Shown here: in pieces, positions 56,681-64,000 of the stretch
Layout: every line of letters begins with the position of its first letter
Numbering within the stretch: position 1 is the first letter of the stretch
DNA from: Geobacillus zalihae NBRC 101842
GTDB taxonomy: Bacteria; Bacillota; Bacilli; Bacillales; Anoxybacillaceae
NCBI RefSeq assembly: GCF_001544135.1
Contig: NZ_BCPV01000010.1
Coordinates: 18,185-82,184 of the forward strand
Direction: 5' to 3'
Length of the DNA stretch: 64,000 nt
Translations under genes and position numbers: made by a program
The notes under the pieces: generated by a model
The model's database searches: none
Told to the model about the DNA's origin: nothing
Seen by the model: only the letters and a program-made list of their open reading frames with translations

Positions 56681-57765
56681 TGCTCCTGCCAAAAGCGGTA
56701 CGCTTTTCCGTTCCAATAAAAAAACATCGACGCCGCCCCGCCGGCGCGGACGAGCCGGCGCGCCAGCCGGTGCAGACCGCGTTGCTTTTTCACCTTGGCA
56801 TCCGACAAATACAACCCAAGAAGCCCTCGGTGAATAAGGCGGTGAAACTGGCCGTGCGGAAGGGCGCTGACATGGCGGTCGGCCTCTTCGATGAAATGGC
56901 AAAGCCGCTCAAGCATCACCGTTTCATTCGGATAGTAAAAGCAAAAATTCAAATCGCCGCCGGCTCGATCTTCCTCTTGATCGATCAAATAGTCGAGCAA
57001 AATGTGCAGCCCTTGAATGTATGGAAAATAACCGTCGCGCACTTGTCTCGCCATCTCCAGCGGCAGCGATTCGCCAAACGCATAGGCGACGAGGCAGAAA
57101 ATGCCGAGCGTCGAACCGGAGCAGGCGGAAAACTCATACCATTCCATCGGCGGCAAGGCATCTTTGTATTGCGCGAACCATTTCTCCAACCGCGGCACCC
57201 GCTCGCTCGCTTCGACATGTTTATGTACTTGCAAGTCGCAATAATATCCGGCCAACTCATGTAAAAACGGGGCGATCGTCTCATAATGGCGCACCGTCTC
57301 GAGCACCTCTTGGCACGTGCGGACAAGCGCCGGCAAATAGCCGCCGTCTTCCTGTTCGCGGCGATGGCGGTAATAGTTCGACGGCTCTGCTCCGATCGTC
57401 AAAGCGTCCGGCATCGAATCGTGCAAGGCGCGAAAGTCGAGCGGATCGAGCGAGGTGCTGCGGTCGCACAAATTATCCAAATAATCGCTGATCGTCTGGT
57501 AAGCAACGATAAAGCGGATGCAATCCTCCATGTTTTCTCCGGCCAAGAGCGCCAAAATGGAGCCGCCTTCGCAATGGAACGTTTTCGAAGCGATGCTCGC
57601 GAGCGCCTGGCGCCGCAATTCCGGGTCGGGAATGCGCTCGGCTTGGCGCCGCCAATAGGCAAGCTCGCGGTGGACAAGCGGAAGCACGTCACGATACACC
57701 ATTTTCATCAAGGCGATGGGGTTTTTCGGAATGTTCAATCGGCTCACCTCAGGTGCAAACACCAT
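56656..57765 (-). CDS. ytpB: Tetraprenyl-beta-curcumene synthase-like protein YtpB (DUF2600)
   Basis: A 369-residue large terpene synthase of the DUF2600 type, which cyclises all-trans tetraprenyl diphosphate to tetraprenyl-beta-curcumene, a precursor of sesquarterpenes in Bacillus spores. The acidic metal-binding stretch DYLDN and the later DYLIDQEED are visible. I start at 57765, eight bases after AGGAG; the frame is open 80 codons further with no site. B. subtilis pairs it with the lipase gene ytpA, absent here. The 338-base gap upstream holds only the ytoA promoter. Confidence 0.85.
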   Translation of the reverse strand: MVFAPEVSRLNIPKNPIALMKMVYRDVLPLVHRELAYWRRQAERIPDPELRRQALASIASKTFHCEGGSILALLAGENMEDCIRFIVAYQTISDYLDNLCDRSTSLDPLDFRALHDSMPDALTIGAEPSNYYRHRREQEDGGYLPALVRTCQEVLETVRHYETIAPFLHELAGYYCDLQVHKHVEASERVPRLEKWFAQYKDALPPMEWYEFSACSGSTLGIFCLVAYAFGESLPLEMARQVRDGYFPYIQGLHILLDYLIDQEEDRAGGDLNFCFYYPNETVMLERLCHFIEEADRHVSALPHGQFHRLIHRGLLGLYLSDAKVKKQRGLHRLARRLVRAGGAASMFFYWNGKAYRFWQEQQKRLSFS

Positions 57766-58030
57766 GGTCTCGTCTCCTAGCATTTCCATCTTATCGGCAA
57801 CCAAAATCGTTTCGCGTCTGAACAGCTTGCGATCTCGTCTTCCAGTATTGCCATCAATGCGGCCGGGGCAAACCATAAAAGGGTTGGCGACGGAGTGAAA
57901 AAGCCGCTCAACAACGGTTCTTCTCACGTTGAGAAGCTTTGTGAAATCGGATCTTCTTCCCCGATCCCAACCACTCATCGGGCGAAACGAAACGTTTTTC
58001 ACCAATCCCGATTAGGCGCGCTCGCTTTCG

Positions 58031-58059
58031 TTGGCGATTTGGACGCAGCGTTGTACAAT
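58031..58059 (+). promoter_or_regulatory. SigA promoter of ytoA
   Basis: TTGGCG (58031-58036), a 17-base spacer and TACAAT (58054-58059), 45 bases before the start codon. Confidence 0.75.
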
Positions 58060-58103
58060 ACATGGTGAACGATCGATTTTGCAGCAGAAAGGAACGAACG
58101 CCC

Positions 58104-58652
58104 ATGATTTACCCATACAAAGGCAAAACGCCGCAAATTGCCGCCTCCGCCTTTATCGCCGACTATGTGACGATCACCGGCGATGTCGTGATCGGCGAAG
58201 AGACGAGCATTTGGTTCAATACCGTCATTCGCGGCGATGTGGCGCCAACGGTGATTGGCAACCGGGTCAATATTCAAGATAACTCAATTTTGCATCAAAG
58301 TCCAAACAATCCGCTTATCATTGAAGACGGTGTAACAGTCGGCCATCAAGTCATTTTGCACAGCGCCATCGTTCGCAAAAACGCGCTCATCGGCATGGGC
58401 TCGATCATTTTGGACCGCGCGGAAATCGGGGAAGGCGCGTTTATCGGCGCCGGCAGTTTAGTGCCGCCGGGCAAAAAAATTCCGCCCAACACGCTCGCCC
58501 TCGGCCGGCCGGCGAAAGTCGTCCGCGAACTGACGGAAGACGACATCCGTGAAATGGAGCGCATACGCCGCGAATATGTCGAGAAAGGGCAGTATTACAA
58601 AGCGCTGCAGCAACAGCGGACATCGTGCGCCAACAAAAAAGAGCTGCCGTGA
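58104..58652 (+). CDS. ytoA: Gamma-class carbonic anhydrase-like hexapeptide protein YtoA
   Basis: A 182-residue left-handed beta-helix protein built from hexapeptide repeats (IADYVTITGDVVIGEETSI and onward) with a C-terminal helix. The histidines that bind metal in gamma carbonic anhydrases appear in ILHQSP, VTVGHQVILHSA. Activity as a carbonic anhydrase is plausible but not shown for close relatives. The ATG at 58104 has AAGGA ten bases upstream. Confidence 0.88.
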   Translation: MIYPYKGKTPQIAASAFIADYVTITGDVVIGEETSIWFNTVIRGDVAPTVIGNRVNIQDNSILHQSPNNPLIIEDGVTVGHQVILHSAIVRKNALIGMGSIILDRAEIGEGAFIGAGSLVPPGKKIPPNTLALGRPAKVVRELTEDDIREMERIRREYVEKGQYYKALQQQRTSCANKKELP

Positions 58653-58670
58653 TCAGGCAGCTCTTTTTCT
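58635..58670. terminator. Bidirectional terminator between ytoA and metK
   Basis: GAGCTGCC/GGCAGCTC with a seven-base loop, flanked by an A run and a T run, serves the two converging genes. Confidence 0.92.
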
Positions 58671-58674
58671 TTCA

Positions 58675-59886
58675 TCACTTGTCCGCCAACGCCAGCGCTT
58701 GTTCTTTCAACAAGGCGGCTTTGTCGGTGCGCTCCCACGGCAGGTCGATGTCCGTACGCCCAAAATGGCCGTAAGCAGCCGTCTGTTTGTAAATCGGGCG
58801 GCGAAGGTCGAGCATTTTGATGATGCCCGCCGGGCGGAGATCGAAGTTGTTGCGCACGACCTCAATCAAAATGTCTTCCGACACTTTGCCGGTGCCGAAC
58901 GTATCGATCGAAATCGAAACTGGGCGGGCGACGCCGATCGCGTAGGCAAGCTGCACTTCGCATTTGTCGGCCAGTCCTGCCGCGACGATGTTTTTCGCGA
59001 CATAGCGGGCCGCATACGCCGCCGAGCGGTCGACTTTCGTCGGATCTTTGCCCGAGAACGCGCCGCCGCCGTGGCGGGCGTAGCCGCCGTACGTATCGAC
59101 GATGATTTTGCGCCCCGTCAACCCAGCATCCCCTTGCGGACCGCCGATGACAAACCGTCCTGTCGGGTTGATGAAGTATTTCGTGTTCTCATCAAGCAGC
59201 TCTGCGGGCACGACCGGCTTGATGACCTGTTCTTTAATGTCGCGCTCGATTTGCTCTTGCGTAATTTCCGGATGGTGCTGCGCGGAAACGACGATCGTAT
59301 CGACGCGCACCGGTTTGCCGTTTTCATCGTATTCGATCGTCACTTGCGTTTTCCCGTCCGGCCGCAAGTACGGCAAGACATCCGTTTTGCGCACTTCCGC
59401 CAATCGGCGCGCCAAGCGGTGCGCAAGCGAAATCGGCAACGGCATCAATTCTTCCGTCTCATTGCAGGCGAACCCAAACATCAATCCTTGGTCGCCGGCG
59501 CCAATCGCTTCAATTTCCTCGTCAGTCATCTGACCTTCGCGCGCCTCAAGCGCCCGGTTCACCCCCATCGCAATGTCTGGCGACTGTTCGTCAATCGACG
59601 TCAACACCGCGCACGTATCAGCGTCAAACCCGTATTTGGCGCGCGTGTAGCCGATCTCCCGAACCGTATCGCGGACGATGCGCGGAATGTCCACGTACGT
59701 TGATGTTGTGATTTCCCCGCTCACGAGCACCAGCCCGGTCGTCACGCTCGTTTCGCAAGCGACACGGGCGTTCGGGTCTTTTTCCAAAATGGCATCCAAA
59801 ATGGCATCAGAAATTTGGTCGCAAATTTTATCCGGATGTCCTTCCGTCACAGACTCTGACGTAAACAAGCGGCGTTTGGCTGACAT
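58675..59886 (-). CDS. metK: S-adenosylmethionine synthetase
   Basis: It makes SAM from methionine and ATP. The 403-residue enzyme shows [11 protein letters not shown] near 16, the [10 protein letters not shown] loop near 118-127 and the [16 protein letters not shown] motif. Two ATGs three codons apart are possible. AGGAGG stands only two bases from the first and 11 from the second, and family length favours the second (59886). Transcription is controlled by the SAM riboswitch upstream. Confidence 0.96.
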   Translation of the reverse strand: MSAKRRLFTSESVTEGHPDKICDQISDAILDAILEKDPNARVACETSVTTGLVLVSGEITTSTYVDIPRIVRDTVREIGYTRAKYGFDADTCAVLTSIDEQSPDIAMGVNRALEAREGQMTDEEIEAIGAGDQGLMFGFACNETEELMPLPISLAHRLARRLAEVRKTDVLPYLRPDGKTQVTIEYDENGKPVRVDTIVVSAQHHPEITQEQIERDIKEQVIKPVVPAELLDENTKYFINPTGRFVIGGPQGDAGLTGRKIIVDTYGGYARHGGGAFSGKDPTKVDRSAAYAARYVAKNIVAAGLADKCEVQLAYAIGVARPVSISIDTFGTGKVSEDILIEVVRNNFDLRPAGIIKMLDLRRPIYKQTAAYGHFGRTDIDLPWERTDKAALLKEQALALADK

Positions 59887-59944
59887 TCGGCTCATTTCCT
59901 CCTCTTGACGTAATGTGGCGATACGGAACTCGTTTCCCTTCGCA

Positions 59945-60124
59945 ATATAAAAAAACCTTTCCTGTCACGGTGAGGAAAGGTCATTGCAATCGTATTGCTT
60001 CCTTTCACTCTTATCGTTCAAGGACTGCGCCTTGCCACAGGTTAGCACCATTTCACATATGAAAGATTGTGACGGTTGCTGGGCTTCATCGGGCCTGTCC
60101 CTCCACCGGCTCGGGATAAGAGTA
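59945..60124 (-). promoter_or_regulatory. SAM-I (S-box) riboswitch of metK
   Basis: The core is classical: GGTGGAGGGAC, then GGCCCGATGAAGCCC and GCAACC, within a CTCTTATC.../GATAAGAG P1 helix (about 60007-60123). The terminator stem CCTTTCCT/AGGAAAGG (59956-59980) is followed by TTTTTTT on the minus strand. SAM binding is expected to favour termination. Confidence 0.97.
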
Positions 60125-60139
60125 TCCGTTCAATGACTT

Positions 60140-60169
60140 ATCTTATCGTAATTGAATAAGCAAAGTCAA
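60140..60169 (-). promoter_or_regulatory. Promoter of the metK riboswitch transcript
   Basis: TTGACT (60164-60169), an 18-base spacer and TAAGAT (60140-60145) on the minus strand, directly upstream of the aptamer. Confidence 0.7.
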
Positions 60170-60307
60170 CCACAGAAATGATTTTTTTATTATCTGAAAA
60201 ATAGGCAAAATAAGTTCAAAAAAACCTACACAATTAGTATGGACTATTAATAAAAATGTGTTATACTATTTTCAAGATTGATTACAAAAAGAAGGCAGGT
60301 TGTGAAC

Positions 60308-61894
60308 ATGGGGATCGCAAACATGACAAATAAGCTGGATGTATTGCTGCAAAAACCGTACGTACATCACCAATTGTCCGTCGCCCAGCTCGTCGAGAAA
60401 GTATTGCAGCGGAACGAAGGACGGCTGACCCACACCGGGGCGGTTGCCGTGACAACCGGCAAGTACACGGGGCGGTCGCCGAAAGACAAATACATCGTCG
60501 AAGAACCGTCCACGAAGCAAACGATCGACTGGGGAACGGTCAACCAGCCGATGTCTCCGGAAACGTTTGAGAAACTGTACGACAAAGTGCTCGATTATTT
60601 AATGAAACAAGAGGAACTGTTCGTCTTTAAAGGCTTTGCCGGCGCCGATCCGAAATACCGGCTGCCGATTCAAGTCGTCAACGAATTCGCCTGGCACAAC
60701 TTGTTCGTCCATCAGCTGTTCATCCGCCCGAGCGCCGAGGAGCTCGCCGCGCACGAGCCGCAATTCACCGTCATTTGCGCGCCGAACTTTAAAGCCGACC
60801 CGAAGGTGGACGGGACGCGCTCGGAAGCGTTCATCATCATCTCGTTTGAACGGCGCACCGTGTTGATCGGCGGCACCGAGTATGCCGGCGAAATGAAAAA
60901 ATCGATTTTCTCGGTCATGAACTATGTGCTGCCGGAACAAGGCATCCTGCCGATGCACTGCTCGGCCAACGTCGGCCAGGAAGGCGACGTCGCCCTCTTT
61001 TTCGGCTTGTCGGGAACGGGAAAAACGACGCTCTCGACCGACCCGAACCGCCGCTTGATCGGCGATGACGAACACGGTTGGTCAAGCCGCGGCATTTTCA
61101 ACATCGAAGGCGGCTGCTATGCGAAATGCATCAACCTGTCGCGCGAGAAAGAGCCGCAAATTTTTGACGCCATCGGCTTCGGCGCAGTGCTCGAAAACGT
61201 CGTTCTCGATAATACAACGCGGGTGCCGAATTACGACGACGGCACGCTGACGGAAAACACGCGCGCCGCCTACCCGCTTCAGGCGATCCAAAACATCATC
61301 GACCCGAGCGTCGCCGGCCATCCGTCGACCATCGTGTTTTTGACAGCCGATGCGTTCGGCGTCCTGCCGCCCATCAGCAAGCTGACGCGCGAACAGGCGA
61401 TGTATCATTTCTTAAGCGGCTACACAAGCAAGCTCGCCGGCACCGAACGCGGCGTCACCGAACCGGAAGCAACGTTCTCCACGTGCTTTGGCGCACCGTT
61501 TTTGCCGCGCCCGGCCGTTGAATACGCGGAAATGCTCGGGCAAAAAATCGCCGAACACAACGTCCGCGTCTTTTTGGTCAACACCGGCTGGACAGGGGGG
61601 CCGTACGGCGTCGGCAGCCGCATGAAGCTCGCCTACACCCGGGCGATGGTGCAAGCCGCCGTCGAAGGGGAGCTCGACAACGTCGAAACGATCAAAGACC
61701 CGATTTTCGGCCTCGCCATCCCGACCCGCGTCCCGGGCGTGCCGGATGACGTCCTGCAGCCGCAAAACACATGGGCCGACAAACAAGCATACGAACAAAA
61801 AGCAAAAGAGCTAGCGCAAAAATTCCGCGCCAACTTCCAAAAATTCGCCCACATCGATCCGTCCATCGAAAAACTCGGCGGACCGCTCGTGTAA
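60308..61894 (+). CDS. pckA: Phosphoenolpyruvate carboxykinase (ATP)
   Basis: It converts oxaloacetate and ATP to PEP and CO2, the entry step of gluconeogenesis. The 528-residue enzyme has the PEPCK-specific P-loop GLSGTGKTT near 236-244, the metal site in DDEHGW, and RSPKDK and FGAPF motifs. I chose the ATG at 60308 ([12 protein letters not shown]) after AAGGCAGG; the frame opens ten codons earlier. TATACT at about 60261-60266 may be the -10. It is divergent from metK as in B. subtilis. Confidence 0.97.
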   Translation: MGIANMTNKLDVLLQKPYVHHQLSVAQLVEKVLQRNEGRLTHTGAVAVTTGKYTGRSPKDKYIVEEPSTKQTIDWGTVNQPMSPETFEKLYDKVLDYLMKQEELFVFKGFAGADPKYRLPIQVVNEFAWHNLFVHQLFIRPSAEELAAHEPQFTVICAPNFKADPKVDGTRSEAFIIISFERRTVLIGGTEYAGEMKKSIFSVMNYVLPEQGILPMHCSANVGQEGDVALFFGLSGTGKTTLSTDPNRRLIGDDEHGWSSRGIFNIEGGCYAKCINLSREKEPQIFDAIGFGAVLENVVLDNTTRVPNYDDGTLTENTRAAYPLQAIQNIIDPSVAGHPSTIVFLTADAFGVLPPISKLTREQAMYHFLSGYTSKLAGTERGVTEPEATFSTCFGAPFLPRPAVEYAEMLGQKIAEHNVRVFLVNTGWTGGPYGVGSRMKLAYTRAMVQAAVEGELDNVETIKDPIFGLAIPTRVPGVPDDVLQPQNTWADKQAYEQKAKELAQKFRANFQKFAHIDPSIEKLGGPLV

Positions 61895-61901
61895 CAAGAA
61901 C

Positions 61902-61941
61902 CCGGCTGGACAGGGAACATCCTGTTCGGCCGGTTTTTCTG
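61902..61941 (+). terminator. Terminator of pckA
   Basis: CCGGCTGGACAGG pairs with CCTGTTCGGCCGG (mismatches inside) and is followed by TTTTT, starting ten bases after the pckA stop. Confidence 0.88.
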
Positions 61942-62085
61942 TTCTTTCCTCTGCTTTCGTCTCCGACACTGAATCGTTAGACATTTCTGTACGTCGGTCC
62001 GTTTCATTCGCCTCAAACAACCTCAAAACAACCGGACTCGATCAAACGCAATGGGCTTCTGTGTTTTCATTTGTCGCAATGGCCA

Positions 62086-62550
62086 TTAGTTCTGCAAGGA
62101 ATACGTAATGTCATCAAAAGATGGATGATTAATGAACTTGCGCATGATTTCTAAAGTTTTTACTCCCTGTTTCCCCAAGAATTGTGTTCTTGCCTCTATT
62201 TCTTCAACTGTTTTCCGCAAATCATCCATATACTTATCAGAATTTTTAGAATAATTAAACAAGTGATAAAGATGCATAATTCCTATAGAAACTCCAGCAG
62301 CATGATATGCTCTGTCTAAAGGCCTTTTGATTTTCAAGATGGTTGATGTAACTAGAGCTTCTTCTTTTGCACATTCATTAGCATTAGGAAACATACAGTT
62401 AATCATATCATCCAAGAAGATACTTTGGTGGATAAACTCATGATAAATGGCCTCTGCATATTCAATGATTGACCAATCAGATTGAGGGTTTAACCATACT
62501 AATCCCATAACATTGGACACTGATCCTCCACCAAACAAATCTTTTTTTAA
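62086..62550 (-). pseudogene. Truncated HExxH-type protein, 5' end lost at the IS982 element
   Basis: The minus-strand frame is open right up to the IS edge and encodes about 150 residues, LFGGGSVSNVMGLVWLNP, then IYHEFIHQSIFLDD near residue 33. The HEFIH metal motif followed by helical sequence recalls the HExxH-type putative peptide-modification (alpha-ketoglutarate peptide hydroxylase-like) family. That assignment is tentative. A TTG inside (62538) could act as a start but has no good ribosome site in the family context. Base composition is clearly AT-richer than the chromosome to the left. Confidence 0.6.
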
Positions 62551-63553
62551 ACCCGTGGTGCTAGTTGGGCGTTAGAACTCAACTAGCCCTAGTGTGACCA
62601 GCGAATAGGCTAACAATATGCCATCGAGCACTACTTCAAATCCGATCATGGAATTCGCTCGAATCTCTGTGATCCGGTATTGGTCAACCAGAACCGAGAA
62701 CACCGTCTCGATCACTTTGCGTTTTTGTTGGATCCACTTCTCCCATGCCTCGGACGGGCGATGTTTCTGGTTTTTTCGAGACGGAGTCCAAAGCGCCATT
62801 TGGTACTCTTCGTACAGCCTTTTTTGCAAGTCACGGCTAATGAACCCTTTGTCCCCAAAGTTATAGGGATGAGGAATTTGAGTCATCACGCTTTCGGCTG
62901 CGGTTCGATCGTGGCAGGATGCTTCCGTCACCACATATCCCATTGGCAAACCTTGATCGGTCACTTGAAGGTGCAGTTTCAACCCGTAGTACCATTGCTT
63001 TTTGGAAGCGCAATACCCGATGTCGGCGATCCCTTGAAACCGTTTGACACGATGCATTCTCGCAGCATGGCACAACTCTAATGGCAAGCTGTCGACTACG
63101 GCATAGGCATGATGTTGGCCGCGTTTCGCCAGCTCATGGCGGATCCATTTCATCGCCCAACGCAGCGCCCGACAACGACGGTTGTATCGGGAACGTTCGA
63201 GAAACTGACCGTTTGTGAACAAATTTCCGGTGACAAAGCGATGCCATGCCCGTTCGGAAGAAAAGCCAAGCAGCTTCCCCAAAATGTGAATCGCTATGAT
63301 CACGTCATCTTCTTGCTTTACCAAATGGCGGTTGCGGCGTTGAAGATGCGTCTGAATCAATGACAGTTGAGCGGAGACAAAAAAGAAAATGGCGGCATAT
63401 TGCTTTTGAATCTTGGCCTGATCTGTAGTAAAATGAAAGTGCTCTTGCATGGGGATTCTCCTTTCGAATGGTAGGTCGCACTTTCATTCTACAGGAGATC
63501 CTCATGCAAGGGCTATTTTTATGCTTGTTTGAGTTTATCTAGTACCACGGGTT
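62549..63553 (-). mobile_element. IS982 family insertion sequence
   Basis: A 1,005-base element bounded by imperfect terminal inverted repeats beginning AACCCGTGGTGCTAG on the left and AACCCGTGGTACTAG (reverse strand) on the right. It holds one transposase gene. I see no convincing target-site duplication, which suggests that a deletion or recombination took place at one border. Confidence 0.88.
62572..63450 (-). CDS. IS982 family transposase
   Basis: A 292-residue DDE transposase. Candidate catalytic acids are the aspartate in AVVDSLPL, the aspartate in GDKGFIS and the glutamate in RKVIETVFSVL. It is uninterrupted and has AAAGGAG before its ATG, so the copy may be active. It fills almost the whole element. 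Confidence 0.88.
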   Translation of the reverse strand: MQEHFHFTTDQAKIQKQYAAIFFFVSAQLSLIQTHLQRRNRHLVKQEDDVIIAIHILGKLLGFSSERAWHRFVTGNLFTNGQFLERSRYNRRCRALRWAMKWIRHELAKRGQHHAYAVVDSLPLELCHAARMHRVKRFQGIADIGYCASKKQWYYGLKLHLQVTDQGLPMGYVVTEASCHDRTAAESVMTQIPHPYNFGDKGFISRDLQKRLYEEYQMALWTPSRKNQKHRPSEAWEKWIQQKRKVIETVFSVLVDQYRITEIRANSMIGFEVVLDGILLAYSLVTLGLVEF

Positions 63554-63560
63554 AAGAGAA

Positions 63561-63995
63561 TTATTTTTTGAGTTGTTTAAAGTAAATTATTTCAGGGTCT
63601 CCTTCATCCAGATTATCAATAAAACCACTCTTACTATATCCAAGTGATAAGAATACCTTGTGCATTCTCTCATTAGATTGATTTGTTGAAGAAAAAATCT
63701 TTTCCGTTGGAGATATATTTTCAAAATACTTGATTAGTGATTTCGCATATCCTTTTCTTCTTTCTGAAGGTTTTACAACAACTAATGAGATAAAACTACA
63801 TTCAAAAAAATGAGTGTTGTAAACCAAAAAACCAACAATTGACCTGTTAACTTTAGCGACTAAACAACACCCTTCTTCAATTGCTTTCTTTATGTATGTT
63901 CTTCTGCTTTCATCTCCAATAACTTCCGCATCGATTCTTACTATCTCATCTAATTCATTCAATTTGGCTATTGTTATATGTTCCACAAAAATCAA
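63561..63995 (-). CDS. GNAT family N-acetyltransferase (start near window edge)
   Basis: A 144-residue GNAT-fold protein with the acetyl-CoA loop VKPSERRKGYAKSLI near 74-88. The visible start is TTG at 63995 or GTG at 63986; the window ends five bases later, so an upstream start cannot be excluded. The gene is strongly AT-rich with codon use unlike the rest of the window, which points to transfer. The substrate is unknown. It lies on the far side of IS982 from the HExxH fragment. Confidence 0.78.
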   Translation of the reverse strand: MIFVEHITIAKLNELDEIVRIDAEVIGDESRRTYIKKAIEEGCCLVAKVNRSIVGFLVYNTHFFECSFISLVVVKPSERRKGYAKSLIKYFENISPTEKIFSSTNQSNERMHKVFLSLGYSKSGFIDNLDEGDPEIIYFKQLKK

Positions 63996-64000
63996 AACCT

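Noticed and set aside
57766..58005. An 80-residue N-terminal extension of ytpB
   Set aside because: No ribosome site at 58005, poor similarity in character to the rest, and a good AGGAG site at the later ATG that gives the family length.

Overview
The window is a stretch of chromosome from a thermophilic Bacillaceae member of the genus Geobacillus (G. stearothermophilus/kaustophilus group). The grounds are GC-rich coding sequence, strong AAGGAGG-type ribosome binding sites, GTG and TTG starts, a spore SASP gene, T-box and S-box leaders, and a tyrosyl-tRNA synthetase that, from memory, is almost identical to the classical B. stearothermophilus enzyme. Gene content and order follow the ytfI-to-pckA segment of the Bacillus subtilis chromosome. 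Some B. subtilis members of that segment are missing: braB, refZ, motPS, ytpP, malS and ytpA.

Layout. 1-7.3 kb: envelope and cofactor genes (ytfI end, yteJ, sppA, a second NAD kinase, acyl-CoA ligase ytcI, sspA, thiI, nifZ). 7.4-7.5 kb: a scar of an IS200/IS605 element. 7.6-15.4 kb: ezrA, hisJ, free-Met-sulfoxide reductase, dgcP, rpsD with its leader, and tyrS with a Tyr T-box. 15.5-24.2 kb: a class A PBP, the acetyl-CoA synthetase control module (acsA divergent from acuABC, with a cre site) and ccpA. 24.4-32.3 kb: aroA, the SigB-type ytxGHJ operon, murC, sftA, ytpR, ytpQ. 32.5-45.6 kb: house-cleaning and metabolic genes (purine NTPase, M42 peptidase, ytzB, ytnP, trmB, ytzH, ytmP, pullulanase amyX, ytlQ, thpR, MFS, pepV, ytzE, rsuA-type). 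45.7-53.4 kb: a small coiled-coil protein, the YtgP flippase, ytfP, cse60, a thermolysin-family gene fragment, a rhodanese, and leuS with a Leu T-box. 53.4-53.8 kb: an internally deleted IS200/IS605 element. 53.9-61.9 kb: yttB, two small genes, ytqB, the ytpB terpene synthase, ytoA, metK with a SAM-I riboswitch, and pckA. 61.9-64.0 kb: an AT-rich accessory patch with an IS982 element, the truncated end of an HExxH-type protein and a GNAT acetyltransferase.

How genes work together. ThiI and NifZ form the 4-thiouridine/thiamine sulfur-relay pair. AcuA and AcuC acetylate and deacetylate AcsA, and CcpA, encoded close by, probably represses acsA through the cre site. tyrS and leuS are read through uncharged-tRNA-sensing T-boxes. 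metK is read through a SAM sensor. PckA and AcsA link the region to gluconeogenic growth.

The least explained parts are the 53.4 kb element directly upstream of the leuS T-box, the inverted repeat that pairs the sspA start codon only in read-through transcripts, the orphan thermolysin fragment, and the AT-rich right end. No tRNA, rRNA or CRISPR array was seen.
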